64,000 bases of DNA, taken from a virus. Below, in pieces: positions 1 to 8,301 of the stretch. Made by a program: the position numbers and the translations under genes. The stretch is taken from IMG/VR virus record IMGVR_UViG_3300032213_000542, positions 1 through 64,000 of that record; one strand, given 5' to 3'. The stretch's first letter is position 1. Each line of letters opens with the position of its first letter. The notes under the pieces were generated by a model. That model searched no databases. It was not told the DNA's origin and was given only the letters and a program-made list of their open reading frames with translations.

Positions 1-2
1 AC

Positions 3-1247
3 TCCACAGTTGCTGGCGGTAACGGAAACGTAGGTGCTGGCTCATACTGTTTTATTGGCGGTGGATTAGCAAACAGCACAAGCGGTCAGGCATACTCGTC
101 TGCTGTAGGCGGTCAATCTAATACATCTGCTGGCTATTACAACTTTGTTGGCGGTGGTTTCACAAACTCAGCAACATCAAGTTCAGCCGTAACAACTCAA
201 AGCGGCACTATGAACGGAACGACAGCGGTCACGTTGTCAGGTTCTAACGCTTCAATTAAGGTTGGTCAGTACATCACGGGAACAAGCATTGCTGGTGATA
301 CTTATGTTGCGGCAATTAGCGGCACATCTCTTACGTTGTCAAAGAACGCAAGCGGTTCATCTACAAGCACGTTAAGTTTTCTCACCCCTCACGGAGTAGT
401 AGTAGGTGGAGGTAACAACCAAGCCACAGGCTCTTACAGTTTCATCGGTGGTGGTGGTGACGCTGGTACTGCTGCGAATAGGAACGTGGCTAGTGGGGAT
501 TGGTCTGTTGTTGTAGGCGGTATTAAAAATACTTCTAGTGGTTCCGCATCTGTTGTAGTTGGCGGTGGAAGTTTTGGCAGCGGTTTTGCTGCTAATACAG
601 CGTCAGGCACATCTTCATTTATTGGGGCGGGTTATCTAAACAATGCTTCAGGATTTGCTTCTGTCATTGGTGGCGGTTCAGGTAACACTACAAATAATAA
701 CAGTGCATTTGTTGGTGGTGGAAATGCAAATATAGCAAATTCTGATTCTGGTTCAATTGCTGGAGGACAATACGGTACAACTAGGTCAATAAACGGCAAT
801 GCAGTTTTCCCAGCTCATGTCAATCCTATTGCTCAATCGGCTGGTGTTTCTCAAGCTGCTTTATTAATTCTTGGTGTTCAGACAACAGACGCTACAGCAA
901 CTGTTCTTCGTTCAAGCACAGCAGCCGCAGGAACAATCAACCAAGTAATCCTACCCAACAACTCAGCCTATTATTTCAGAGGAACTGTGGTTGCTGGTGT
1001 AACTGGTGGTGGAAACACTAAAGGCTGGACAATCGAAGGTGTCATCAAACGTGGCGCTAACGCTGCTTCTACAACACTTGTTGGTTCTACAGTAATGTCC
1101 TCTTATGCTGACGTAGGCGCGGCTACATGGACAATAGCACTTTCAGCAGATACTACCAATGGTGGATTGGCAGTAACATTCACAGGTCAGGCAGCTACGA
1201 CTATTCGTGCCGTCTGTTCTATAAACACCACCGAAATGACTTACTAA
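3..1247 (+). CDS. Tail fibre with YadA-head-like repeats, 3' part only
   Basis: The frame is open from the window edge, so the 5' end is missing. The first ~260 codons are Gly/Ser/Asn-rich repeats of about 14-18 residues of the type GGG-x-N-x-A-x-G-x-S-x-V/I, the pattern of the left-handed beta-roll heads of trimeric YadA-type adhesins. The repeats are broken by a ~75-residue insert (codons near 200-385). The last ~140 residues lose the repeat and probably form a C-terminal trimer or receptor-binding domain. The fibre most likely binds the host surface. It shares the repeat-plus-insert module with the fibre gene at the right end of the window and may be its missing 3' end if the genome closes there. 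Confidence 0.8.
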   Translation, partial: STVAGGNGNVGAGSYCFIGGGLANSTSGQAYSSAVGGQSNTSAGYYNFVGGGFTNSATSSSAVTTQSGTMNGTTAVTLSGSNASIKVGQYITGTSIAGDTYVAAISGTSLTLSKNASGSSTSTLSFLTPHGVVVGGGNNQATGSYSFIGGGGDAGTAANRNVASGDWSVVVGGIKNTSSGSASVVVGGGSFGSGFAANTASGTSSFIGAGYLNNASGFASVIGGGSGNTTNNNSAFVGGGNANIANSDSGSIAGGQYGTTRSINGNAVFPAHVNPIAQSAGVSQAALLILGVQTTDATATVLRSSTAAAGTINQVILPNNSAYYFRGTVVAGVTGGGNTKGWTIEGVIKRGANAASTTLVGSTVMSSYADVGAATWTIALSADTTNGGLAVTFTGQAATTIRAVCSINTTEMTY

Positions 1248-1258
1248 GGAGAAACCCT

Positions 1259-1528
1259 ATGGCGCTCGTAATTCAGGCTGTGAACAACACAAACGGCCAA
1301 ACCGAAACCGCTGCATACGCACGGATCACCAACTTCTTTGGTACAAAAGACCAAATCCAAGTTCAAGTGGAAGTCCACGCTACTGAGCAAGCCCGTCAAT
1401 CTGGCTGGCCTTCAGTTGCCCAGCACGCCCACTACATCAACATGGAAGACCTGCAAGGCGACCTGATCCCAGCGATTTACGGCGTTCTGAAGACATTGAC
1501 TCCATACGCTGGCGCAGAGGACATCTAA
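1259..1528 (+). CDS. Small conserved-looking tail-region protein
   Basis: An 89-residue protein that starts at ATG 1259 behind AAGGAG, 11 bp after the fibre stop. An in-frame ATG further upstream would overlap the fibre and is rejected. No signal peptide, membrane segment or catalytic motif is visible. It contains Gln/Val-rich beta-prone segments followed by an acidic C-terminus. It lies in a fibre operon, so an accessory or assembly role in the fibre is plausible, but no function can be assigned. Confidence 0.65.
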   Translation: MALVIQAVNNTNGQTETAAYARITNFFGTKDQIQVQVEVHATEQARQSGWPSVAQHAHYINMEDLQGDLIPAIYGVLKTLTPYAGAEDI

Positions 1529-1529
1529 C

Positions 1530-1691
1530 ATGCAACTCGAACTGACCAAAGAAGAGATCGACTTCATCCAACAGGTTCTGGGTGAACTACCAAGCAAAAC
1601 TGGCGCGTTTTTGGTGATGAACAACATCGCCAAGCAAGTCCATGAGCAAACACCTCAAGAACCTCAAACCCTACCAGCCCCACAGGAGTAA
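1530..1691 (+). CDS. Very small hypothetical protein
   Basis: A 53-residue protein that follows the previous stop by one base. It has a Leu/Glu/Gln-rich, probably helical N-terminal half and a Pro/Gln-rich tail. Tight spacing within the fibre operon supports it; no function is recognised. Confidence 0.55.
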   Translation: MQLELTKEEIDFIQQVLGELPSKTGAFLVMNNIAKQVHEQTPQEPQTLPAPQE

Positions 1692-1694
1692 GTC

Positions 1695-1994
1695 ATGTCA
1701 TATACATGGACCGTAAATAGCCTTCAAGTTATGAATACGCCTGAACCACAGACCGTGGTGATGAGCAACTTCACCATCGCCAAGGATGGCCAGCAAGTGA
1801 ACTACTCGGTAAACCTGCTTCCCGCAGACCCAGAAAACTTCACGCCCTATAACGAGATCACCCAAGCTCAGGCTTTGGAGTGGACTCAAGCAGCCCTTGG
1901 CCCAGACCGCGTTGCAGCTATGGAGAACGAGGTTGACATGCTGATTGCACAGGCAGCTATCCCAACGCCACAGCCAGCACCACTGCCTTGGTAA
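1695..1994 (+). CDS. Small tail-fibre-associated protein
   Basis: A 99-residue protein that starts 3 bp after the preceding stop. The N-terminal half is beta-rich and begins with a Ser-Tyr-Thr-Trp-x-Val pattern. The C-terminal half is helical and ends in a Pro/Gln-rich tail. Short proteins with this start are common beside fibre genes of environmental phages, so I infer a fibre accessory protein; its biochemical role is unknown. Confidence 0.6.
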   Translation: MSYTWTVNSLQVMNTPEPQTVVMSNFTIAKDGQQVNYSVNLLPADPENFTPYNEITQAQALEWTQAALGPDRVAAMENEVDMLIAQAAIPTPQPAPLPW

Positions 1995-2005
1995 TTTAAG
2001 CCGCC

Positions 2006-2800
2006 ATGTTTGGCCTCAACCCAGTATCGTCAACGTCGTTTTCAACGGTAGGGGAGTTTCTTTACCCGTTTATTGTTGAATCCGCTACGGCGACTGATAC
2101 TGTGGCTGTTGCCTCCAGTGCGTTTGCTGCACAAGCCGTCGAATCTGCCTCGGCTAATGATGCTGTTTTTGGGGTACCCCTCTTTAGCACGCAGGTTGTT
2201 GAGGCTGTTTTGGCTGCGGATGCAGCGCTTGTTGCGGCCAGTACGTTTTCGGCAATAAGCCTTGAAACTGCCCTAGCGACGGAAACAGTTGCCTCTTTGG
2301 GGGTGTTAAACGCGGCCCTTGCCGAAACTGCCACAGGTTCAGAAACCACCGCTGCGCAGCTAGATTTACCAGCCACCATTACCGAGTCTGCCGCAGGGTC
2401 AGAGACAAACGTATCTACGATTGGTTTTGCTGCCACAATTTTGGAATCTGCACTCGGTGCCGACTCCGTTGCGGTTGCGCCGTCCATTTTTGGTGCTGCT
2501 GTAGAAGAGGTTGCCAATGCGCTCGATACGCTGGTTGCGGCTGCGGTCTTCCTAGCTTCCGTTTCTGAGAACTCTCAGGGTGCCGATGCAATTTTGGCTC
2601 GCTTCCTGTGGGAAGTTATTGATGACAGCCAGACCGCCGCGTGGCAAAATATCGACGACGCACAAACTCCAGCATGGGCTTTGATCAACACTGCGCAATT
2701 TACGCCGTGGCAAACCATAGATAACGCGCAAAGCTCAGGCTGGACAAACATTGACGACTCACAAGCTCCGGGGTGGGGCGACATCCCAACCGCTGAATAA
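2006..2800 (+). CDS. Two-zone repeat protein (Ala-rich repeats plus 11-residue Trp repeats)
   Basis: A 264-residue protein made almost entirely of repeats. Residues ~20-200 contain about seven degenerate repeats of 25-30 residues centred on E-[ST]-A-x-[AG]-x-[ED]-[TS]-V. Residues 202-264 are five and a half tandem 11-residue units of the form W-x2-I-[DN]-[DNT]-[SA]-Q-x3, with Trp every 11 residues. No enzyme motif is present. Its position among fibre genes suggests a structural fibre, spacer or decoration protein. The start has only a weak ribosome binding site. Confidence 0.7.
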   Translation: MFGLNPVSSTSFSTVGEFLYPFIVESATATDTVAVASSAFAAQAVESASANDAVFGVPLFSTQVVEAVLAADAALVAASTFSAISLETALATETVASLGVLNAALAETATGSETTAAQLDLPATITESAAGSETNVSTIGFAATILESALGADSVAVAPSIFGAAVEEVANALDTLVAAAVFLASVSENSQGADAILARFLWEVIDDSQTAAWQNIDDAQTPAWALINTAQFTPWQTIDNAQSSGWTNIDDSQAPGWGDIPTAE

Positions 2801-2809
2801 GGACTAAAA

Positions 2810-3400
2810 ATGTCATCTTCATACACCACGCTGCTCGGGCTTGTTCTACCAGTTCAGGGCGAACTTGTTGACACTTGGGGCGATACCGTTAACGCACAAC
2901 TGACGCAGTTGTTGGAAGACTCCATTGCGGGGTACGTCACAGAAAGCGTTACTGCTGGCAACTGGACGCTAACCTCTACAGGCTCAGGCGCACCCAACCA
3001 AGCACGCTACGCCATCCTGATTGCAACCGGCACCCCCGGCACTACGCGCTATATCTACGCGCCCAAGCAAAGCAAGAGCTACGTTGTCATCAACAACTCA
3101 GACAGTACGATCTACGTCAGCGGTGGGCCCGTATCCCCCACAACAGGAACACCCATCACAGCAGGCGACTCCGCACTTGTGACTTGGGACACTACCCTGT
3201 CGGACTACATCAAGATTGCTGGTGGTGGTGGCGGAGCAACGGGCGGTGGCGGAGACCAAGTGTTTTTTGAAAACGACCTTACCGTCACGCAAAACTACAC
3301 CATTGGCGCTACCAAGAACGCAGGAACTTTTGGCCCCGTGTCTATCGCCAGCGGCGTAACCGTAACAATACCAAGCACTAGCGTGTGGTCCATCGTCTAA
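2810..3400 (+). CDS. Phage tail-fibre-type structural protein
   Basis: A 196-residue protein behind AAGGAC. The N-terminus (LGLVLPxxGELxDTWGDTVN) is a pattern often seen at the head of phage fibre or structural proteins. A central Gly-rich linker (about residues 140-155) leads to a C-terminal beta segment with the ExDLTVTxNYTI...GVTVTIPxxSVW pattern seen at fibre ends. I infer a trimeric beta-structured virion protein. Confidence 0.7.
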   Translation: MSSSYTTLLGLVLPVQGELVDTWGDTVNAQLTQLLEDSIAGYVTESVTAGNWTLTSTGSGAPNQARYAILIATGTPGTTRYIYAPKQSKSYVVINNSDSTIYVSGGPVSPTTGTPITAGDSALVTWDTTLSDYIKIAGGGGGATGGGGDQVFFENDLTVTQNYTIGATKNAGTFGPVSIASGVTVTIPSTSVWSIV

Positions 3401-3409
3401 GGAAACAAC

Positions 3410-3943
3410 ATGAGCACCTTAAAAGTCCAAGGTAATGCCAGCGGTTCTGGGGCAATGACCCTGATTGCGCCAAACACAAATTCCATGCAGACAATATATC
3501 TGCCTGATACGTCAGGCACATTGCTGTTTCAAAACGCGTACAACTCGCTGCCAACAACGTCGATTCTTGAGACTGCAACGATCACCGCGTCCGCTCCGGC
3601 ATCTACGACAAACTTTGATGTTGTTACACAATCTGTTCAGTACTACACAACCAACAACGCCAACAACTGGACACTGAACGTGCGCGGCAACAGCGCAACT
3701 ACGTTGAACACAGTAATGTCTATTGGCCAGTCTTTGACTATTGCCATGCTGACCACCAACGGCGTTACGCCTTACTACATGACAGCCATCCAAGTTGACG
3801 GCATAGGTCAAACAATCCGTTGGCAAGGCGGCGCTGCGCCTTCTTCTGGCAACGCTAGTTCAGTAGATGTATACGGCGTGACCATCATTAAAACAGCGGT
3901 TTCTACATACACCGTGCTGGCATCTCAAACCCAGTTCAGGTAA
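3410..3943 (+). CDS. Tail-fibre-like structural protein
   Basis: A 177-residue protein behind AAGGAAA. The N-terminus (GSGAMTLIAPNT then LPDTSGTLL) is a common beta-prism-like module in phage fibres. The remainder is Thr/Ser/Asn-rich beta sequence. It lies in series with other fibre genes at 8-10 bp spacing, which suggests co-transcription. Assigned as structural from composition and context; receptor unknown. Confidence 0.65.
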   Translation: MSTLKVQGNASGSGAMTLIAPNTNSMQTIYLPDTSGTLLFQNAYNSLPTTSILETATITASAPASTTNFDVVTQSVQYYTTNNANNWTLNVRGNSATTLNTVMSIGQSLTIAMLTTNGVTPYYMTAIQVDGIGQTIRWQGGAAPSSGNASSVDVYGVTIIKTAVSTYTVLASQTQFR

Positions 3944-3951
3944 GGACTGCC

Positions 3952-4770
3952 ATGCCTACACTTGGAACTTTCGGCGCGGCATCTGCAAGGGGCTTTGGTT
4001 TGACCTCTGGCGGGGCGTTTTTACTCGCGATTTCAAGCAACCAGACGAATGCCAATTTGCGTACTCTTGCAGTTGCTGCCGGGTGGAATCAAAACTCTCC
4101 TGTTCTTGCCACGATTAACTCAGGCATTTTTGTAAGCTCAACAAGCACAGGAACACCGGCGCTCACAATTAACGGCAGCTTCCCCGGCGGCGTAACGCTC
4201 GTCAACAGCGGCACTATTCAGGGTATGGGGGGCGCAGGCGGTCTTGGCGGTGCTGGAAATGGAACTGCCCCAAACTTTATTGGCGCTGCTGGTAGTTCTG
4301 GTGGTTTGGCTTTGAGTGTTTCTGTTCCAGTGAGCATCAACAACTTGAATCGAATTGCTGGCGGGGGTGGCGGTGGCGGTGGTGGCGGTGGATCGCAGTA
4401 CAACGCAGGCAAGAGCGGACTTTGGTCATCTGGCGGTGGTGGCGGCGGCGGTGGTCTTGGTGGTACTGGTGGCGCTGCTGGTGGCGGTAGAGCAGGCGGC
4501 GCTGGTTCTAGCAGTACAGGTGCATCAGGTACCGCTGGCACGCAGACAACCAATGGCAACGGCGGCGCTGGCGGCTCTGGTGGTGGAATTGCTGGCGGTA
4601 GTGGTGGTGCTGGTGGCTCTTATGGAGCTAACGGAAGCGGTGGTGGGTCTGGCTCACCAAGTAGCGGTTGGGGTGTTGGTGGAGGCGGCGGAGCCGCTGG
4701 TGGTGCAGTGACAGGAAACTCCAACATTACATGGATTGCGACAGGAACACGTAACGGAGGCATTTCTTAA
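3952..4770 (+). CDS. Polyglycine-rich putative tail-tip adhesin
   Basis: A 272-residue protein. After ~100 ordinary residues, residues ~85-265 are dominated by Gly runs (up to 10-11 consecutive) broken by Ala/Ser/Asn. This resembles the glycine-rich adhesins of T-even-like phages (for example S16 gp38), whose polyglycine type II helices pack at the fibre tip and recognise the receptor. That fold is inferred from composition only. Its stop overlaps the next start (TAATG), so the two are translationally coupled. Confidence 0.65.
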   Translation: MPTLGTFGAASARGFGLTSGGAFLLAISSNQTNANLRTLAVAAGWNQNSPVLATINSGIFVSSTSTGTPALTINGSFPGGVTLVNSGTIQGMGGAGGLGGAGNGTAPNFIGAAGSSGGLALSVSVPVSINNLNRIAGGGGGGGGGGGSQYNAGKSGLWSSGGGGGGGGLGGTGGAAGGGRAGGAGSSSTGASGTAGTQTTNGNGGAGGSGGGIAGGSGGAGGSYGANGSGGGSGSPSSGWGVGGGGGAAGGAVTGNSNITWIATGTRNGGIS

Positions 4771-5156
4771 TGGATTATCAAATCATTCGCGCAACGCCGG
4801 AGATTGGGCAAATAGAAGTGTTGTACAAGGAAGGCGACAAGTCCGTTGCTGCTTACGCTATTGACGTCCCAGTGGTAGATGGCGCGTTCCTGACTGGTGA
4901 TGCGCTTCACAATGAAATCATGCACCGCGCCCCAACATGGGTAAGCCAACGAGCGCAAGAAGTTGCAACGGCAACTGGCTTTGACCAAATTACTGCGCTT
5001 GTGCAACCCCTACCAGTGGACGAACTGACATCTGAACAACAAGCAAACGCAGCTATGTGGGCGCAAATTGAGTTTGATAAAAAGGCGGCTAAATCACTTG
5101 TAAGATTTGGTTTGCTTGAGTCAGACCCTACTGAAATTGGCGTGACTCAACTATGA
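4770..5156 (+). CDS. Fibre-associated hypothetical protein
   Basis: A 128-residue acidic protein that starts inside the previous stop (TAATG). The N-terminal half is beta-strand-like, the C-terminal half helical with Gln/Ala runs. Small proteins directly downstream of fibre genes are often fibre-assembly chaperones; that role is possible here but no diagnostic motif is visible. Confidence 0.6.
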   Translation: MDYQIIRATPEIGQIEVLYKEGDKSVAAYAIDVPVVDGAFLTGDALHNEIMHRAPTWVSQRAQEVATATGFDQITALVQPLPVDELTSEQQANAAMWAQIEFDKKAAKSLVRFGLLESDPTEIGVTQL

Positions 5157-5512
5157 GCTTTCCAGAAACAAAAATGGCCTGCGTGAGTAACCTGTGGTTA
5201 CGCCAGATGCACTTTGTCAAAGCCGGTGACCGCAACGAAGGCCATGTGCACAACTTCGACCATATGACGTTGCTTTCCAAGGGTAGCGTTACGGTTGACG
5301 TTGAAGGCCAATTGACGGAGTTCACAGCCCCGCACATGATTTACATCGCCGCAGGCAAGCGCCATTTCTTGATTGCTAAAGAGGACGACACAGTGGCATA
5401 CTGCGTCCATGCCCTGCGCACAGGCGAGCGCGAAGAAGACATCCTTGACCCAGCTATGATTCCGGCTGGCGTTGATAATCCGTTGGCCGCTGGGCTAGCG
5501 CAACCCCTGTAA
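5153..5512 (+). CDS. Cupin-fold protein
   Basis: A 119-residue single-domain cupin. The first motif (HVHNFDHMTLLxKGSVTVDV, residues ~28-49) supplies His and Asp/Glu-type metal ligands, and the second follows as APHMIYIxAGKRHFLIA (~61-77). It starts at ATG overlapping the preceding TGA. Cupins bind metal or small ligands and may be enzymes or purely structural. In a fibre operon it may decorate a fibre or modify a surface glycan, but no substrate can be inferred. Confidence 0.75.
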   Translation: MSFPETKMACVSNLWLRQMHFVKAGDRNEGHVHNFDHMTLLSKGSVTVDVEGQLTEFTAPHMIYIAAGKRHFLIAKEDDTVAYCVHALRTGEREEDILDPAMIPAGVDNPLAAGLAQPL

Positions 5513-5521
5513 GGAAACAGC

Positions 5522-6376
5522 ATGACTGTAAAAATTGACGGCTCAAATGGCCTTCTCGCAAACTACGATTTCCAGACACCGACGACTGGTTTCTCGTATA
5601 CGTTCACCACATACAACGTGTTGTTTGCTGTCCCTGCCGGTACGCTGGCTACGGGCACTGTGACTATGTCTGCCACTCCAGTGGACGGCACGATGTTGAC
5701 GATTAACTCAACACAGCAGATTACCTCACTGACCATCAACGCCAACACAGGCCAGTCAATCATCGGCGGTGGTGCAGTTCAATTAAACGCAAACACAAGC
5801 CGCCAGTACATGTACCGCGCAGCCAACACAACTTGGTATCTCATCAACGTAGCTGCGGGCAACGTGGTGGCTTCGGTAAACGGTGCAACGGGAATTGTCA
5901 CGGGGGTAATTGTCAGTGGAACTTCTGTCGCCTCTACGTCAGGTACGTCCATCGACTTCACAGGTATCCCTTCTTGGGCAAAGCGTGTTACTTTGATGTT
6001 CAACGGGGTAAGTACCAATGGAACCGCAAATACTCGCGTTCAGTTGGGTGTGTCTGGTGGAGTAGAAACCACTGGTTACAACTGTACAGCGGGATGGATT
6101 GGTGCAAGCTCTGCCGCTGTTCAATCTACTACTGGCTTTGACAGCTATGGAGACTCTGGCGCTCCATGTGCAAGACATGGAACATACGTTTTTACTTTAA
6201 TTGGGTCAAACACTTGGACAATGACAGGTTCTTTCATGGGCGTTAGCGGCGGAAATTTTATATTTTGTATCGCTGGCTCAAAAGCACTTGCAGCCACTCT
6301 CGACCGTGTTCGCATCACAACCACCAACGGCACAGACACCTTTGATGCTGGTTCTATTAACATTCTTTACGAGTAA
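5522..6376 (+). CDS. Tail-fibre-like structural protein
   Basis: A 284-residue protein behind AAGGAAA. The N-terminal ~100 residues are beta-rich (Thr/Ser/Ala). Residues ~120-140 carry VNGATGIVTGV, a common phage-fibre linker. The C-terminal ~145 residues include four Cys and resemble a compact beta-sandwich ending in xINILYE. I infer a fibre with a distal receptor-binding domain. Confidence 0.65.
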   Translation: MTVKIDGSNGLLANYDFQTPTTGFSYTFTTYNVLFAVPAGTLATGTVTMSATPVDGTMLTINSTQQITSLTINANTGQSIIGGGAVQLNANTSRQYMYRAANTTWYLINVAAGNVVASVNGATGIVTGVIVSGTSVASTSGTSIDFTGIPSWAKRVTLMFNGVSTNGTANTRVQLGVSGGVETTGYNCTAGWIGASSAAVQSTTGFDSYGDSGAPCARHGTYVFTLIGSNTWTMTGSFMGVSGGNFIFCIAGSKALAATLDRVRITTTNGTDTFDAGSINILYE

Positions 6377-6381
6377 ATACC

Positions 6382-6519
6382 ATGCCTACCAAAATCATTG
6401 TTGACCTTGCCACTGGTGAAGTAACTGAAGTCGAACTTGAAGGCGCGGAGTTAGAGGCGTACAACGCGTCATTGGCTGCTCAAGCAGCACAAGCAGCGCA
6501 AACTGAAGAAGGAGCATAA
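6382..6519 (+). CDS. Very small acidic hypothetical protein
   Basis: A 45-residue protein with a beta N-terminus followed by a helical Ala/Gln/Glu tail. It sits between two fibre genes (gaps of 5 and 2 bp), and its last codons contain the AGGAG binding site of the next gene. No function recognised. Confidence 0.6.
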   Translation: MPTKIIVDLATGEVTEVELEGAELEAYNASLAAQAAQAAQTEEGA

Positions 6520-6521
6520 CC

Positions 6522-6995
6522 ATGCCAGTATCAATTAGCGGAACAACCGGCTATGCCGGACCCCTTGGGGCAATCACGGTAGACACCGGCTCTATCGTCA
6601 ACAACGCTGTAACTCCAGCAAAGATGTCGCGCTCAGGCACTTCGGGCCAAGTGTTGACTTCTGGCGGCGCGGGTGCAGACCCTTCATATCAGTCTTTGCC
6701 TTCTGGCGTAACTTCCGCAGCCGCAGGTAACGGTATTGCTGTCTCTGCCTCGACAGGCGCTGTGACGTTTAGTGCTGCTGCGCCTACGTTTAACTCTGTT
6801 GGAAGCTACGCAAATGCCATTCTTGTTGCAAGCTCTATAAGTTCAGGTTCCACTTATTCTGCGGGCGCAAACTTACTTTCAACCGATTTTTTTAATTTTC
6901 AAACTACAAATAACCTTTCAGGCACGTGGCGATGGATGGGCGCAACTCAAAGTGGAGTAAGCAACATCGCTGGAGTTTTTGTTCGCACTGTGTAA
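6522..6995 (+). CDS. Tail-fibre-like structural protein
   Basis: A 157-residue protein. The N-terminus (VSISGTTGYAGPLGAITVDTG) and the SGxxGQVLTSGGxGADPSYQ element (about residues 40-58) are recognisable modules of phage fibre proteins. The rest is Ser/Ala/Thr-rich beta sequence ending in a Trp-containing segment. It belongs to the same series of short fibre genes. Confidence 0.7.
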   Translation: MPVSISGTTGYAGPLGAITVDTGSIVNNAVTPAKMSRSGTSGQVLTSGGAGADPSYQSLPSGVTSAAAGNGIAVSASTGAVTFSAAAPTFNSVGSYANAILVASSISSGSTYSAGANLLSTDFFNFQTTNNLSGTWRWMGATQSGVSNIAGVFVRTV

Positions 6996-7004
6996 GGAAA
7001 AATC

Positions 7005-7250
7005 ATGGTAACTATTGAATCAGCAACAAATCCTGTTTACGCAAACGCAGATGGAACGTGTATTACTCTTCAAGTTAAGTTTGAAGAGTTTGCCGAGGTG
7101 ATGCCTTTTGGCGCTACTCCATTTGACCCAATGCCTTACGGTGTTGAGTTATACAACCGCGCATTGGCCGGTGAGTTTGGGGCTATTGAACCTTTTGTTG
7201 CTCCGGCGGAACCAGTACAGCCAACAACACAAAGCGCTCAAACCCTATGA
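7005..7250 (+). CDS. Small fibre-region hypothetical protein
   Basis: An 81-residue protein behind AAGGAAAAA. It has an N-terminal beta region, a Phe/Pro-rich centre and a Pro/Gln/Thr-rich tail. The stop overlaps the next start (ATGA). No family recognised. Confidence 0.55.
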   Translation: MVTIESATNPVYANADGTCITLQVKFEEFAEVMPFGATPFDPMPYGVELYNRALAGEFGAIEPFVAPAEPVQPTTQSAQTL

Positions 7251-7390
7251 TTTACCCCGGCTCTGTCCCAGAGTTTCGTGTGCTTGTAAAAGCAGACGGC
7301 GCACAAGTTTTGCAAGTGCGCTACATCAACTCGACTCAAGGGTACACGGGTAAATGGCAAGACGTACCGGTGGTACAAGAGCAAACCTAA
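7247..7390 (+). CDS. Very small hypothetical protein
   Basis: A 47-residue protein starting at ATG that overlaps the previous TGA. It is beta-rich, with a YINSTQGYTGKW segment. Supported by the coupled start and by the absence of any other frame here; function unknown. Confidence 0.5.
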   Translation: MIYPGSVPEFRVLVKADGAQVLQVRYINSTQGYTGKWQDVPVVQEQT

Positions 7391-7393
7391 GAT

Positions 7394-8128
7394 GTGGACC
7401 CAATCAGCCTTCTTCTTATGGCTCAGAGTGCAGTGGGTGCTATTCGCGCCGGTTGCCAAATGCTTTCAGAAGGGAAGGCTGAAATTGGAAAATTCAAAAA
7501 ACAAGTTGAAGGCGGAATTGCGGACGCTAAAGCAATCTATAAAGAAGTCACTGGGTTCTGGGGATGGATTACAGGTCTATTCGGAGCGCCTGCTAAACAT
7601 ACTGGAAGCCCTAGTGCCAAGCAAACCCAAGTCGCCGAAGCTTCCAAGCCAGCAAAAAAAACTAAACGAGAGCCAGAACCCGAACTGACCTTTGAGGAGT
7701 TTCAAGCGCGTGCGGTGCATGACATCTGCGAAAACTTAAAAATTTACTTTGAGGCTATGCGCCAGCTCAAAGCACACTGCCGGGAACTAGACGAGTTGGC
7801 ACTGACCACCGACAAAGTTGCCGATAGTGCGATTGACCGAATTGAGATTCAATGGCAGATGAATCAACTGTCCGCGCAGTTGAAGCAGGCCATGATCTAC
7901 GGTACGCCAGAGTCCTTGGGGCTAGGGTCGATGTACAAAGAGTTTCTTGTCAAGTACGACGAGATTTTGGAGGAGCAGGAAGTTGCTCGCGAACTCAAAG
8001 CAAAGAGGGAACGGGATAACCGATGGCGACTAGAGCACCGCAGAGAAATCCTGATCGCCAAAGTGACCTACGTGGTGGCAGTGGCGCTGGGGGCGCTGCA
8101 ACTGATTGGAATGTATTTCACTCTATGA
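7394..8128 (+). CDS. Lysis-region protein with C-terminal membrane segment
   Basis: A 244-residue protein with a GTG start at 7394; the ATG two bases upstream lies in another frame that soon closes. It has an amphipathic N-terminus, a Lys/Pro-rich linker (residues ~72-98), a long helical middle, and one strong membrane segment (residues ~222-242). It begins a run of overlapping genes that ends in the endolysin, so a role in lysis or membrane anchoring is plausible. No known holin family is obvious. Confidence 0.65.
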   Translation: MDPISLLLMAQSAVGAIRAGCQMLSEGKAEIGKFKKQVEGGIADAKAIYKEVTGFWGWITGLFGAPAKHTGSPSAKQTQVAEASKPAKKTKREPEPELTFEEFQARAVHDICENLKIYFEAMRQLKAHCRELDELALTTDKVADSAIDRIEIQWQMNQLSAQLKQAMIYGTPESLGLGSMYKEFLVKYDEILEEQEVARELKAKRERDNRWRLEHRREILIAKVTYVVAVALGALQLIGMYFTL

Positions 8129-8301
8129 AGGAATTTTGGTTCTGGGTAGCCATCGTCACGCTGATCATCTTTTGCTTGATGGGACTGTCCTTTGCCATAA
8201 TCCACGTAAACAAGCAGATCACCAAGGCTGAAGTTATTTTGCAACGCGCCGAGCAACTGGAGAAAAAGCGCTCGAAGCTCGAACCTAAGAAGGACGAATA
8301 A
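8125..8301 (+). CDS. Small membrane protein of the lysis cassette
   Basis: A 58-residue protein. Residues ~4-26 form one membrane helix, followed by a charged Lys/Glu-rich helix predicted to be soluble. Its start overlaps the previous stop (ATGA) and its stop overlaps the next start (TAATG). The N-in single-pass shape with a coiled-coil-like tail resembles inner-membrane spanins or small antiholins; which one cannot be told from sequence. Confidence 0.65.
   Translation: MKEFWFWVAIVTLIIFCLMGLSFAIIHVNKQITKAEVILQRAEQLEKKRSKLEPKKDE

Noticed and set aside
4218-4559. Proline-rich frame on the minus strand
   Set aside because: It is the antisense of the polyglycine gene (Gly codons read as Pro/Ala) with no binding site.
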